From Coriobacterium glomerans PW2 (GTDB lineage: Bacteria; Actinomycetota; Coriobacteriia; Coriobacteriales; Coriobacteriaceae): 64,000 nt of DNA. A program made the position numbers and the translations under genes. The notes under the pieces are model-generated. The model searched no databases. It was not told the DNA's origin and worked only from the letters and a program-made list of their open reading frames with translations. The stretch covers positions 1,488,001 to 1,552,000 of the forward strand of contig NC_015389.1 of NCBI RefSeq assembly GCF_000195315.1. Reading direction: 5' to 3'. The stretch's first letter is position 1; every line of letters starts with the position of its first letter. Shown in pieces: positions 56,819 to 64,000 of the stretch.

Positions 56819-57209
56819 GCAATGGTCCTAACTCTCGGTGGTCATGGGACACACGCGAGCGCCCCTTGCGCTCGCCCCCAGCGGACCACAAACGTGTGCG
56901 CGTCCCCCGAACCGATCTTCTGTTTGGCCCCGTTGAGCTTGCAACCCGATGAGCAGACGGCGCATCGAAACAGAAACATCCCTAGGAAAGACACAGCTCA
57001 CCTAGTATACACGGGACCGGGCGTATTCATATTTTCTTCGCATGTGTTTGGTGTGGATTCGCCTGTTGGAGACGCAGGCGAACCTGCAGAGGAAGAGCTG
57101 AGATACATACGCAACGTGCCCTGCCGCCGCGGGGGCGCAGGGCACGTTGAAACCTGACCATGGGCACCGGGCGCGCTCCCCCGCCAAACGGCACGGGCGC
57201 GCATGGATC
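56819..57209. promoter_or_regulatory. Structured leader between rpsJ and rplC
   Basis: These 391 nt carry no gene. On the minus strand there is TATACT at 57009-57004, a possible -10 for a separate rplC promoter. Perfect hairpins are GCGAGCGC/GCGCTCGC (56855-56862 with 56868-56875, 5-nt loop), TTCGCCTG/CAGGCGAA around 57059-57083, and GTGCCCTGC/GCAGGGCAC around 57116-57145. None has a T-run, so they are more likely regulatory or processing structures than terminators. Confidence 0.6.
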
Positions 57210-57518
57210 CTACAGTTTGATCTCGATATCGACACCGGCGGGCAGATCGAGGCGCATGAGCGCATCGACCGTGCCGGACGTGGGGTCGAGGATGTCGATG
57301 AGGCGCTTGTGCGTGCGCATCTCGAACTGCTCGCGGCTGTCCTTGTCCTTGTGCGGCGAGCGGATGACCGTGTAGAGATTCCGCTCGGTGGGCAACGGGA
57401 TGGGCCCGGCGACACGGGCACCGGTCTTCTGCGCCGTGTCGACGATGAGCTTCGCGGATTGGTCCACGACCTCATGATCGTAGCCCTTGAGGCGGATCCT
57501 GATCTTCTGGCTAGACAA
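57210..57518 (-). CDS. rpsJ: 30S ribosomal protein S10
   Basis: A 102-aa protein, also the antitermination partner of Nus[21 protein letters not shown] and [19 protein letters not shown] are conserved. The start is TTG at 57518 with GGAGG just upstream; this gives the exact family length. It follows fusA by 65 nt rather than tuf, and is separated from rplC, so it belongs transcriptionally to the str operon here. Confidence 0.96.
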   Translation of the reverse strand: MSSQKIRIRLKGYDHEVVDQSAKLIVDTAQKTGARVAGPIPLPTERNLYTVIRSPHKDKDSREQFEMRTHKRLIDILDPTSGTVDALMRLDLPAGVDIEIKL

Positions 57519-57583
57519 CGTTACCTCCAAAGTGCGTGCGAGTCATCCCCGCGACTGATAGTGAGCGTGCGATCGCAAATGCC

Positions 57584-59692
57584 TCAGGCGGCACCGCCGG
57601 ACTTGCTGACGACCTCTTCGGTGATCGATTTCGGCGCGGGCTCGTAGGAGTCGAATTGCATCGTGTACGAAGCGCGCCCCTGGGTCTGCGAGCGAAGATC
57701 GGTCGCATAGCCGAACATCTCACCAAGCGGAACCTTGGCGCGGACGAGCTTGCCGCTCTTGCGGTCGTCCATGCCCTCGATCTTGCCGCGACGGCCGGAC
57801 AGGTTGCCCATCACGTCGCCCATGTACTGCTCGGGGGTCTCGACCTCAACCTGCATGATCGGCTCAAGCAGCACCGGCTGCGACTTTCTGAGCGCGTCCT
57901 TCACGGCCATGGAGCCGGCGATCTTGAAGGCGGCCTCGGAGGAGTCGACCTCATGGTAGGATCCGTCGAACAGGGTCACCTTGATATCGAGCACCGGATA
58001 GCCGGCGATGACGCCGCTCTGGATGGCCTCTTGGATGCCCTTGTCGATCGAGGGAATGTACTCCTTGGGAATGACGCCGCCCACGATCGCGTTGACGAAC
58101 TCGTAGCCGAAGCCCTCTTCCATCTTCTCGAGCTTGATCACCGCGTGTCCGTATTGGCCGCGACCGCCCGACTGGCGGATGAAGCGGCCCTCGGCCTTGT
58201 CAACGTCGTGCCCTGCGGTCTCACGGTAGGCGACCTGCGGCTTGCCCACGTTGGCATCGACTTTGAACTCGCGCAGGAGCCTGTCGACGATGATCTCCAG
58301 ATGCAGCTCGCCCATGCCGGCGATGATGGTCTGACCCGTCTCGTGGTTCGTCGAGACGCGGAAGGTCGGATCCTCCTCGGCGAGCTTGGTGAGCGCGATG
58401 CTCATCTTGTCCTGCTCGGCCTTGGTCTTGGGCTCGATGGCGACGTCGATGACCGGATCGGGGAAATCCATGGACTCCAAGATGATCTCGTCGCCCTCGG
58501 TGGTGAGCGTATCGCCGGTCGTGGTGGCCTTGAAGCCCACGGCGGCCACGATGTCGCCCGCGGAGCACTCATCGCGGTCGATCCGATCGTTCGCGTTCAT
58601 CTCGAGAATGCGACCGAGGCGCTCGCGCTGGCCGTTCGTGGCGTTGGCCACATAGGAGCCGGCGTCGGCATGTCCGGAGTACACGCGGAAGTACGTGAGC
58701 TTGCCCACGAAGGGATCGGTCATGATCTTGAACGCGAGCGCGGAGAACGGCGCGTCGGCATCCGCAGGGCGGCTGTCCGCCTCGCCGGTCTTGGGATCGG
58801 TCCCCTCTACGGGCGGAATGTCCAAGGGGCTCGGCAGGTAGTCGACGACGGCGTCGAGCAGCTCCTGCACGCCTTTGTTCTTGTAGGCCGAGCCCACGAG
58901 AACGGGGTTGAGATCGTTGGCGAGCACACCGGCGCGGATGGCGGCCTTGAGCGTCTCGACGGGAACCTCGGCCTCTTCCAAGACCAGCTCCATCAGACTG
59001 TCATCGTACTCGGATGCCGCATCGAGCAGCTCCTCGCGCTTCTCCGCGACGATATCCGCGAACTCGGCGGGAATCTCGGCGAGCGGCTCGGGGTAGGTCA
59101 TACCCTTGTCGTCGGCCTTGAAGTCCCACGCGGTCATGGTGACGAGATCGATGACGCCCCAGAAGCCGTCCTCGGCGCCCATGGGAACCTGAACCGCAAC
59201 GGCCTTGGCGTCGAGCCGGTCTCGCATGGTCTCGATGGCGTGCCAGAAATCGGCGCCCACGCGGTCGAACTTGTTGATGAACGCGATGCGCGGCACGCTG
59301 TAGTTGTGCGCCTGGCGCCACACGGTCTCGGACTGCGGCTGCACGCCGGCGACGGCATCGAACACGGCGACCGCGCCGTCGAGCACGCGCAGCGAGCGCT
59401 CGACCTCAGAGGTGAAATCTACGTGACCGGGCGTGTCGATGATCTGGATGCGGTACTCCGTGCCGTCCTTCTCCCAGAAGGTCGTCGTGGCGGCCGAGGT
59501 GATCGTGACGCCGCGCTCCTGCTCCTGGACCATCCAGTCCATGGTCGCAGCGCCCTCGTGGACCTCACCGATCTTGTGCGTCTTGCCGGTGTAGTAGAGG
59601 ATCCGCTCGGTGGTTGTCGTCTTGCCGGCATCGATGTGGGCCATGATGCCGATGTTTCGGGTATCGGAAAGCTTGTACTTGGACTTAGCCAT
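57584..59692 (-). CDS. fusA: Elongation factor G
   Basis: A 702-aa translocation GTPase. G1 is [13 protein letters not shown] (about residues 18-30), G3 [11 protein letters not shown] and G4 NKFDRVGAD; the domain IV tip includes [13 protein letters not shown]. The gene after it is rpsJ, not tuf. Confidence 0.98.
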   Translation of the reverse strand: MAKSKYKLSDTRNIGIMAHIDAGKTTTTERILYYTGKTHKIGEVHEGAATMDWMVQEQERGVTITSAATTTFWEKDGTEYRIQIIDTPGHVDFTSEVERSLRVLDGAVAVFDAVAGVQPQSETVWRQAHNYSVPRIAFINKFDRVGADFWHAIETMRDRLDAKAVAVQVPMGAEDGFWGVIDLVTMTAWDFKADDKGMTYPEPLAEIPAEFADIVAEKREELLDAASEYDDSLMELVLEEAEVPVETLKAAIRAGVLANDLNPVLVGSAYKNKGVQELLDAVVDYLPSPLDIPPVEGTDPKTGEADSRPADADAPFSALAFKIMTDPFVGKLTYFRVYSGHADAGSYVANATNGQRERLGRILEMNANDRIDRDECSAGDIVAAVGFKATTTGDTLTTEGDEIILESMDFPDPVIDVAIEPKTKAEQDKMSIALTKLAEEDPTFRVSTNHETGQTIIAGMGELHLEIIVDRLLREFKVDANVGKPQVAYRETAGHDVDKAEGRFIRQSGGRGQYGHAVIKLEKMEEGFGYEFVNAIVGGVIPKEYIPSIDKGIQEAIQSGVIAGYPVLDIKVTLFDGSYHEVDSSEAAFKIAGSMAVKDALRKSQPVLLEPIMQVEVETPEQYMGDVMGNLSGRRGKIEGMDDRKSGKLVRAKVPLGEMFGYATDLRSQTQGRASYTMQFDSYEPAPKSITEEVVSKSGGAA

Positions 59693-59714
59693 GGTAGTTC
59701 AATTCCTCCGTAAT

Positions 59715-60185
59715 CTACCAGCGGTAGTGCGAGAAGGCGCGATTGGCCTCGGCCATCTTGAACACGTCCTCGCGCTTCTTCACGGAAGCTCCCACGCCAT
59801 TCGAGGCGTCGAGGATCTCGTTTGCCAGACGCTCGGCCATGGTCTTCTCCTTGCGCGAGCGCGAGAATCCGACCATCCAGCGCAGTGCCAGCGCCGTCGA
59901 ACGGCGCGCGCTGACCTCCATGGGGACCTGATAGGTCGCGCCGCCGACGCGCTTGGGCTTGACCTCGAGCGTGGGCTTGACGTTTTCCATGGCCTTCTTG
60001 AAGACGGCGAGCGGATCGGCCTCCGACTTGGCGGCGACCATGTCGAATGCGCTGTAGACGATGGTCTCCGCGATGGACTTCTTGCCATCGAGAAGGATCT
60101 TGTTGATGAGCTGCGTCACGAGGCGGTTGTTGTACACGGAATCCGGCACGACCTCGCGGCGAGTCGCTGGTGCACGACGCGGCAT
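59715..60185 (-). CDS. rpsG: 30S ribosomal protein S7
   Basis: A 156-aa protein that nucleates head assembly and contacts the E-site t[22 protein letters not shown] and [21 protein letters not shown] are typical. Confidence 0.98.
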   Translation of the reverse strand: MPRRAPATRREVVPDSVYNNRLVTQLINKILLDGKKSIAETIVYSAFDMVAAKSEADPLAVFKKAMENVKPTLEVKPKRVGGATYQVPMEVSARRSTALALRWMVGFSRSRKEKTMAERLANEILDASNGVGASVKKREDVFKMAEANRAFSHYRW

Positions 60186-60274
60186 GTTCTATCTCCTTAA
60201 ACGTGGTTGTACGATGCAAGGGACTGCCTCGCATCGGGATGTGTCAACGATGAAGCGGCTCTGCGCCGACGAAC

Positions 60275-60646
60275 CTACTTGGGGCGCTTGGTGCCGTAGC
60301 GGGAACGAGACTGCATGCGATTGGCTACCGGTGCGCAATCATAGGCACCGCGCACGACCTTGTAGCGCACACCGGGCAGATCGCGCACGCGTCCGCCGCG
60401 GACGAGCACGATGGAATGCTCCTGCAGGTTGTGACCCTCGCCGGGAATATATGCGGTGACCTCGATGCCATTGACCAGACGGACGCGGGCCACCTTGCGC
60501 AGCGCCGAGTTCGGCTTTTTGGGAGACGTGGTGAACACACGGGTGCACACACCGCGTTTCTGGGAGTTGTGCTGCAGCGCCGCGTTCTTGGACTTCTTGG
60601 GAACGGATTTGCGGCCCTGGCGAACCAGCTGGTTGATTGTAGGCAA
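60275..60646 (-). CDS. rpsL: 30S ribosomal protein S12
   Basis: A 123-aa decoding-centre protein. [38 protein letters not shown] (with Lys43 in the streptomycin region) and [19 protein letters not shown] are seen. The start codon is TTG at 60646 with AGAAGGAG 6-8 nt upstream. First gene of the str operon; its promoter is at 60743-60771. Confidence 0.98.
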   Translation of the reverse strand: MPTINQLVRQGRKSVPKKSKNAALQHNSQKRGVCTRVFTTSPKKPNSALRKVARVRLVNGIEVTAYIPGEGHNLQEHSIVLVRGGRVRDLPGVRYKVVRGAYDCAPVANRMQSRSRYGTKRPK

Positions 60647-60742
60647 AATGTACTCCTTCTCGTCATGGTTCCAGCTCTGATGAATGGTGCGACGGACTGA
60701 AACGAGGTGGCAGCATCCACCCGCGCGACAGTGCAGCCCGAA

Positions 60743-60771
60743 ACTTTACTCGTGCTGACGTGCTGTGTCAA
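60743..60771 (-). promoter_or_regulatory. str operon promoter
   Basis: On the minus strand TTGACA (60771-60766), a 17-bp spacer and TAAAGT (60748-60743) form a near-consensus sigma-70-type promoter about 100 nt before rpsL. Confidence 0.75.
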
Positions 60772-60913
60772 CAGACCACGGATCCGGGCATGCCCATATT
60801 CGGAAACTTTTCCGTGAAACCCCGCAGACCCGTGCCCGGCAGGACGCGACGCCGCGCGGCAGCCAAGGACAGCCGCTCCCCGCGGCGGCCCCTCCAAGCG
60901 ACCGGAAATGGAA

Positions 60914-60953
60914 GAAAACCAGCGACCCGCCTCGAATCTTCAAGGCGGGTCGC
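60914..60953 (-). terminator. rpoC (rpoBC) terminator
   Basis: On the minus strand a perfect 11-bp stem, GCGACCCGCCT with AGGCGGGTCGC (60953-60943 and 60932-60922), 10-nt loop, followed by TGGTTTTC. It lies 40 nt after the rpoC stop. Confidence 0.8.
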
Positions 60954-60992
60954 TCATAGGCGCGCTCGCGCGCAAAGGACGTACGAGGAGAC

Positions 60993-63900
60993 CTACTCCT
61001 CGTAGTCATTCATGTCGTTCGGGTCTTCCGGATTGTCGCCATCGGTATCGACGAGCTTGTTCAGCAGCTCGTCGAGCGAGGCCATGTCCTCGTTGATGAT
61101 ACCCGGTGTCGAGCCCTCTTTCTTCTCGCTTTCGACAGGGGCCCCGATCATCTCCTCATCGGACTCGAAGTGATGGCGAGGAGCGGAGGCGCCCAGCAGG
61201 ATGTCGTCGGGACCGTCCGGAGAGAACACCATCTGAAGCAGCTGCGACAGATCCTCCTCGTCGGCGACGTCATCGCTGCTCTCAAGGATGTAGAGCAGGT
61301 TGTGCGCCTCGAGACCGTCGCGCAGCTCCTCTATCGCTTTGGCTCCGATGCCGTCGATGCGAAGCAGATCCTCTTCGGATTTGCCGACCAGATCGCCGAC
61401 CGTCTCGATGCCGACCTCTGAGAACTTATTCGTCCAGCGCTGAGAGACGCCCAGATCATCGAAGAGATAGAGCTTGGCGTCGTCCGCGGAGATCGTGCGA
61501 CCGTTGCGGGTGAACGAGCCGTCGCCGACCCCGAACTCATCGAAGCCCGCCCAGTCGAGCTGCTGCGGCAGCTCCTCATCGAGTTCCTTGAGCTCGGGCG
61601 GAGCCCAGTCGGGCAGGGACTTGGCAGCCGAGGATGCCGATCCCTCTACCAGCTGATAGCCCTCGGGGGTGCGATAGGTCAGCCCCACGTTGTCATACGG
61701 TCTCAACCCGGTTCCCGCCGGAATCTTCTTGCCTACGATGACGTTGGACTTCAGATCGAGCAGGTGATCGACTTTGCCCTCGATCGCCGCCTCGGTGAGC
61801 ACGCCGGCGGTGCGGATGAACGAGGCCGAGCTCAACCAGGAGTCGATGCTCGCGGCGACCTTGAGCGTGCCCAGGATCGTGGGCTCAGCCGCAGGAGCGG
61901 CACCGCCCAGACGCGCGACCCGCTCGACCTCATCGGCGAACTCGTATCGATCGACGTACTGTCCGAGCAGGTACTTCGAATCACCCGGATTCGTGATCTG
62001 AACGCGACGCAGCATCTGCCTCGCGATGACCTCGATATGCTTGTCGTTCAAATCGACGCCCTGCGACGTGTAGACGTCCTTGACGCTCTTCACGAACGTG
62101 TGCATCGTCGACTCGATGTCGGTGAGGTGACGCAGGCTGCGGAAGTTCACGAAGCCCTTCGTGATCTGATCGCCGGCGCGCACCGAGCAGCCGTCCGCGA
62201 TGCCGGGCATGAAGCGCACCGATGCAGGCACCCGGATCTCGTCGTAGATGTGCTGAGCATCATCGGCATCCGTGATGGTGAGCACGTACTCGGACTTCTC
62301 AGGCTTGATCGAGAGCACTCCGGAGTGCAGCGCGAGGTCCGCCTCGCGCCCCAGGATCTTCTCGTTCACGTTGCCCACGACATCGAACATGCGGCCGACC
62401 GTCGGCAGGCCCTGCGTGATGTCGTCGGCGCCTGCGACGCCGCCGGAGTGGATCGTGCGCATCGTGAGCTGGGTTCCCGGCTCGCCGATCGACTGAGCCG
62501 CGATGATGCCGACGGCGGTGCCGATGGCGACCGGCAGACGCGTCGAGAGGTCCCAGCCGTAGCACTTCTGGCACACGCCGAACTTCGAACGGCAGGTGAG
62601 CAGCGCACGCAGACGTATCTTGGTGAGTCCCGCTGCGACCATGCGCTCCAGATCCTCGACGCTCTCGATGTAGCTGCCCGCCTTGAAGAGCACCGTGCCA
62701 TCGGGCGCTGTGACGTCCTCGATGAAGCAGCGGCCCACGAGCTCGGTGTCGATGTCGTCGGAACCGGGCAGCACGAGGTCGTATGTCGCGCCCTCCGTGG
62801 TGCCGCAATCCTCCTCGCGCACGATGACGTCTTGCGCCACATCGACGAGCCGTCGCGTCAGGTATCCCGAATCCGACGTGTGAGACGCGGTGTCGACGAG
62901 TCCCTTGCGCGCCCCGTAGGTGGAGATGAAGTACTCGAGCGGCAGCAGCCCCTCGCGGAAGTTCGCCTTGATGGGCAGATCGATCGTCTCGCCGGACATG
63001 TCGGTCATGAGACCGCGCATGCCTCCGAGCTGCCGCAGCTGCGTCTTCGTGCCGCGCGCGCCGGAATCGGCCATCATGTAGATGGGGTTCTCCTCATCGA
63101 ACAGGTCGAGCATGAGCGCTGCGACCTTCTCGGTGGCGGCGGTCCACTCGTTGACGACCTCGGTGTGGCGCTCCTGCTCGTTGATGAAGCCGTCCTCGAA
63201 GTTCTCGTTGATGGTATCGACGTTGGTCTGAGCGCGAGCGAGCAGCTCGGGCTTCTCGTCGGGGATGAGCGCGTCCCACAGAGAGATCGTGAGACCGGCG
63301 CGCGTCGCGAAATGGAAGCCCGCGTATTTGATGGCGTCCAGGATCGGGCCGACCTCGGCGGACGGATAGCGATCGCAGCATGCGGAGACGAGTTTGCCTA
63401 CGTCACCTTTGACCATTTTGTAGTTGATGAACTCGTAGTCGGCGGGCAGGCACTGTCGATTGAAGATGATCCGGCCGATCGTCGTCTCGATGCGGCACGT
63501 CTTCGCGCCGGTGACATCGTAGTCGGTGAACTGACCGCGCTCATCGCAGACCCGAAACAGCCGTCGGCCGTCCTCGCCCTCCACGTTCGCCTCGGCGGCG
63601 GACACGCGAACCTTGATCTTCGCTTGCAGATCCACCTCGGAGCGCGAGTCATAGGCATTGAGCGCGTCGTCCAGACTGGCGAACACGTGGCCCTCACCGG
63701 AGAGCCCATCGCGCTGCTGCGTAAGATAGTAGACGCCGATGATCATGTCCTGGGAGGGCACGTTCACGGGTTTGCCCGACGCCGGCGAGCGCAGGTTGTT
63801 CGAGGAGAGCATGAGCACGCGCGCCTCGGCCTGGGCCTGCAGCGACAGCGGCACGTGGACCGACATCTGATCGCCGTCGAAATCAGCGTTGAACGGGGCG

Positions 63901-64000
63901 CACACGAGCGGATGCAGGTGAATGGCCTTGCCCTCCACGAGCACGGGCTCGAAGGCCTGGATGGACAGACGGTGCAGGGTCGGTGCGCGGTTGAGCAGCA
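60993..64000 (-). CDS. rpoC: RNA polymerase beta' subunit (C-terminal part)
   Basis: About 1,000 residues of beta' are in the window; the N-terminus lies beyond its right edge. The catalytic NADFDGDQM motif is encoded near 63860-63885, preceded by [18 protein letters not shown]. The chain then has trigger loop and bridge regions ([39 protein letters not shown]). Beyond the usual beta' C-terminus comes an unusual tail: a helix-hairpin-helix domain (61296-61454) like the RpoA C-terminal domain, then 100 residues rich in Asp/Glu. The stop is TAG at 60995-60993. Confidence 0.97.
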   Translation of the reverse strand, partial: LLNRAPTLHRLSIQAFEPVLVEGKAIHLHPLVCAPFNADFDGDQMSVHVPLSLQAQAEARVLMLSSNNLRSPASGKPVNVPSQDMIIGVYYLTQQRDGLSGEGHVFASLDDALNAYDSRSEVDLQAKIKVRVSAAEANVEGEDGRRLFRVCDERGQFTDYDVTGAKTCRIETTIGRIIFNRQCLPADYEFINYKMVKGDVGKLVSACCDRYPSAEVGPILDAIKYAGFHFATRAGLTISLWDALIPDEKPELLARAQTNVDTINENFEDGFINEQERHTEVVNEWTAATEKVAALMLDLFDEENPIYMMADSGARGTKTQLRQLGGMRGLMTDMSGETIDLPIKANFREGLLPLEYFISTYGARKGLVDTASHTSDSGYLTRRLVDVAQDVIVREEDCGTTEGATYDLVLPGSDDIDTELVGRCFIEDVTAPDGTVLFKAGSYIESVEDLERMVAAGLTKIRLRALLTCRSKFGVCQKCYGWDLSTRLPVAIGTAVGIIAAQSIGEPGTQLTMRTIHSGGVAGADDITQGLPTVGRMFDVVGNVNEKILGREADLALHSGVLSIKPEKSEYVLTITDADDAQHIYDEIRVPASVRFMPGIADGCSVRAGDQITKGFVNFRSLRHLTDIESTMHTFVKSVKDVYTSQGVDLNDKHIEVIARQMLRRVQITNPGDSKYLLGQYVDRYEFADEVERVARLGGAAPAAEPTILGTLKVAASIDSWLSSASFIRTAGVLTEAAIEGKVDHLLDLKSNVIVGKKIPAGTGLRPYDNVGLTYRTPEGYQLVEGSASSAAKSLPDWAPPELKELDEELPQQLDWAGFDEFGVGDGSFTRNGRTISADDAKLYLFDDLGVSQRWTNKFSEVGIETVGDLVGKSEEDLLRIDGIGAKAIEELRDGLEAHNLLYILESSDDVADEEDLSQLLQMVFSPDGPDDILLGASAPRHHFESDEEMIGAPVESEKKEGSTPGIINEDMASLDELLNKLVDTDGDNPEDPNDMNDYEE
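61296..61454 (-). other. alpha-CTD-like HhH domain within RpoC
   Basis: Encodes 53 residues from [20 protein letters not shown] to GLEAHNL. Aligned without gaps to the RpoA C-terminal domain (LKRASIH... to LESMGL), 19 of 43 residues are identical, including DLL, the G-x-K turn, IEE and the final L-E. It lies between the beta' core and a 100-residue acidic end. Confidence 0.75.

Larger units (their letters stand above)
60647..60992. other. Region between rpoC and rpsL
   Basis: These 346 nt contain the str operon promoter (60743-60771), a 5' leader of about 90 nt, and the rpoC terminator (60914-60953). No gene is seen. Confidence 0.6.

Noticed and set aside
57059-57145. Hairpins downstream of rpsJ as Rho-independent terminators
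   Set aside because: Stems are perfect but no T-run follows on either strand, so termination cannot be claimed.

Overview
The window is high-GC bacterial chromosome, probably from a Coriobacteriia actinobacterium (a Coriobacterium/Collinsella-like relative; genus is my guess). The reasons are the GC-rich coding style, saccharolytic PTS operons, an XFP-type phosphoketolase, frequent GTG and TTG starts, and a str-S10-spc-alpha ribosomal block with zinc-type S14 and L36. Both window edges are arbitrary; rpoC runs off the right edge.

Layout. 0.3-7.7 kb: uvrA, then an Mrp/NBP35 Fe-S carrier and two large flavoproteins in one direction. 7.7-13.5 kb (minus): a galactitol-family PTS (IIA, IIB, IIC) with a 2-hydroxyacid dehydrogenase, a class II aldolase and an iron alcohol dehydrogenase, led by a 63-aa HTH gene. 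13.3-15.5 kb: an AT-rich island of very small single-domain HTH genes, including two gap-free 109-aa paralogues. 15.6-19.6 kb (minus): a mannose-family PTS (IIA, IIB, IIC, IID) with a SIS-domain deglycase-like enzyme, and another small HTH gene divergent from it. 20-30 kb: aldo/keto reductase, RNase HI, Gfo/Idh oxidoreductase, acylphosphatase, PerR/Fur regulator, TyrRS, a polytopic membrane protein and a class A PBP. 30-39 kb: argR with its operator, phosphoketolase with a LacI-type operator and regulator, a GT2 glycosyltransferase, truA, and an ECF transporter module fused into one chain. 39.4-64 kb (minus): rplQ, rpoA, rpsD, rpsK, rpsM, rpmJ, infA, map, adk, secY, and on through the spc, S10 and str operons to rpoC.

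Main surprises. (1) Five minimal HTH proteins sit around two PTS operons, and three of the associated promoter regions share a two-part motif (CTTAGTT and ATTAGTAA) with gaps of 3, 8 and 13 bp. (2) The spc operon is split: an opposite-strand AEC-family permease lies between rplX and rplE, with a strong terminator after rplX. (3) The mannose-family IID gene has an in-frame TGA, after which 24 codons of the last membrane helix continue perfectly to an ATGA overlap with the next gene. (4) The RpoC C-terminus carries a helix-hairpin-helix domain 44% identical over 43 residues to the alpha-CTD of RpoA in the same window. (5) rpsJ follows fusA with no tuf, and is parted from rplC by a 391-nt structured leader.

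Working together, the PTS systems import and phosphorylate sugars or sugar derivatives, their operon enzymes cleave or deglycate them, and phosphoketolase feeds acetyl-phosphate production. The small HTH proteins are the obvious candidate local regulators, but this is inferred from position only.
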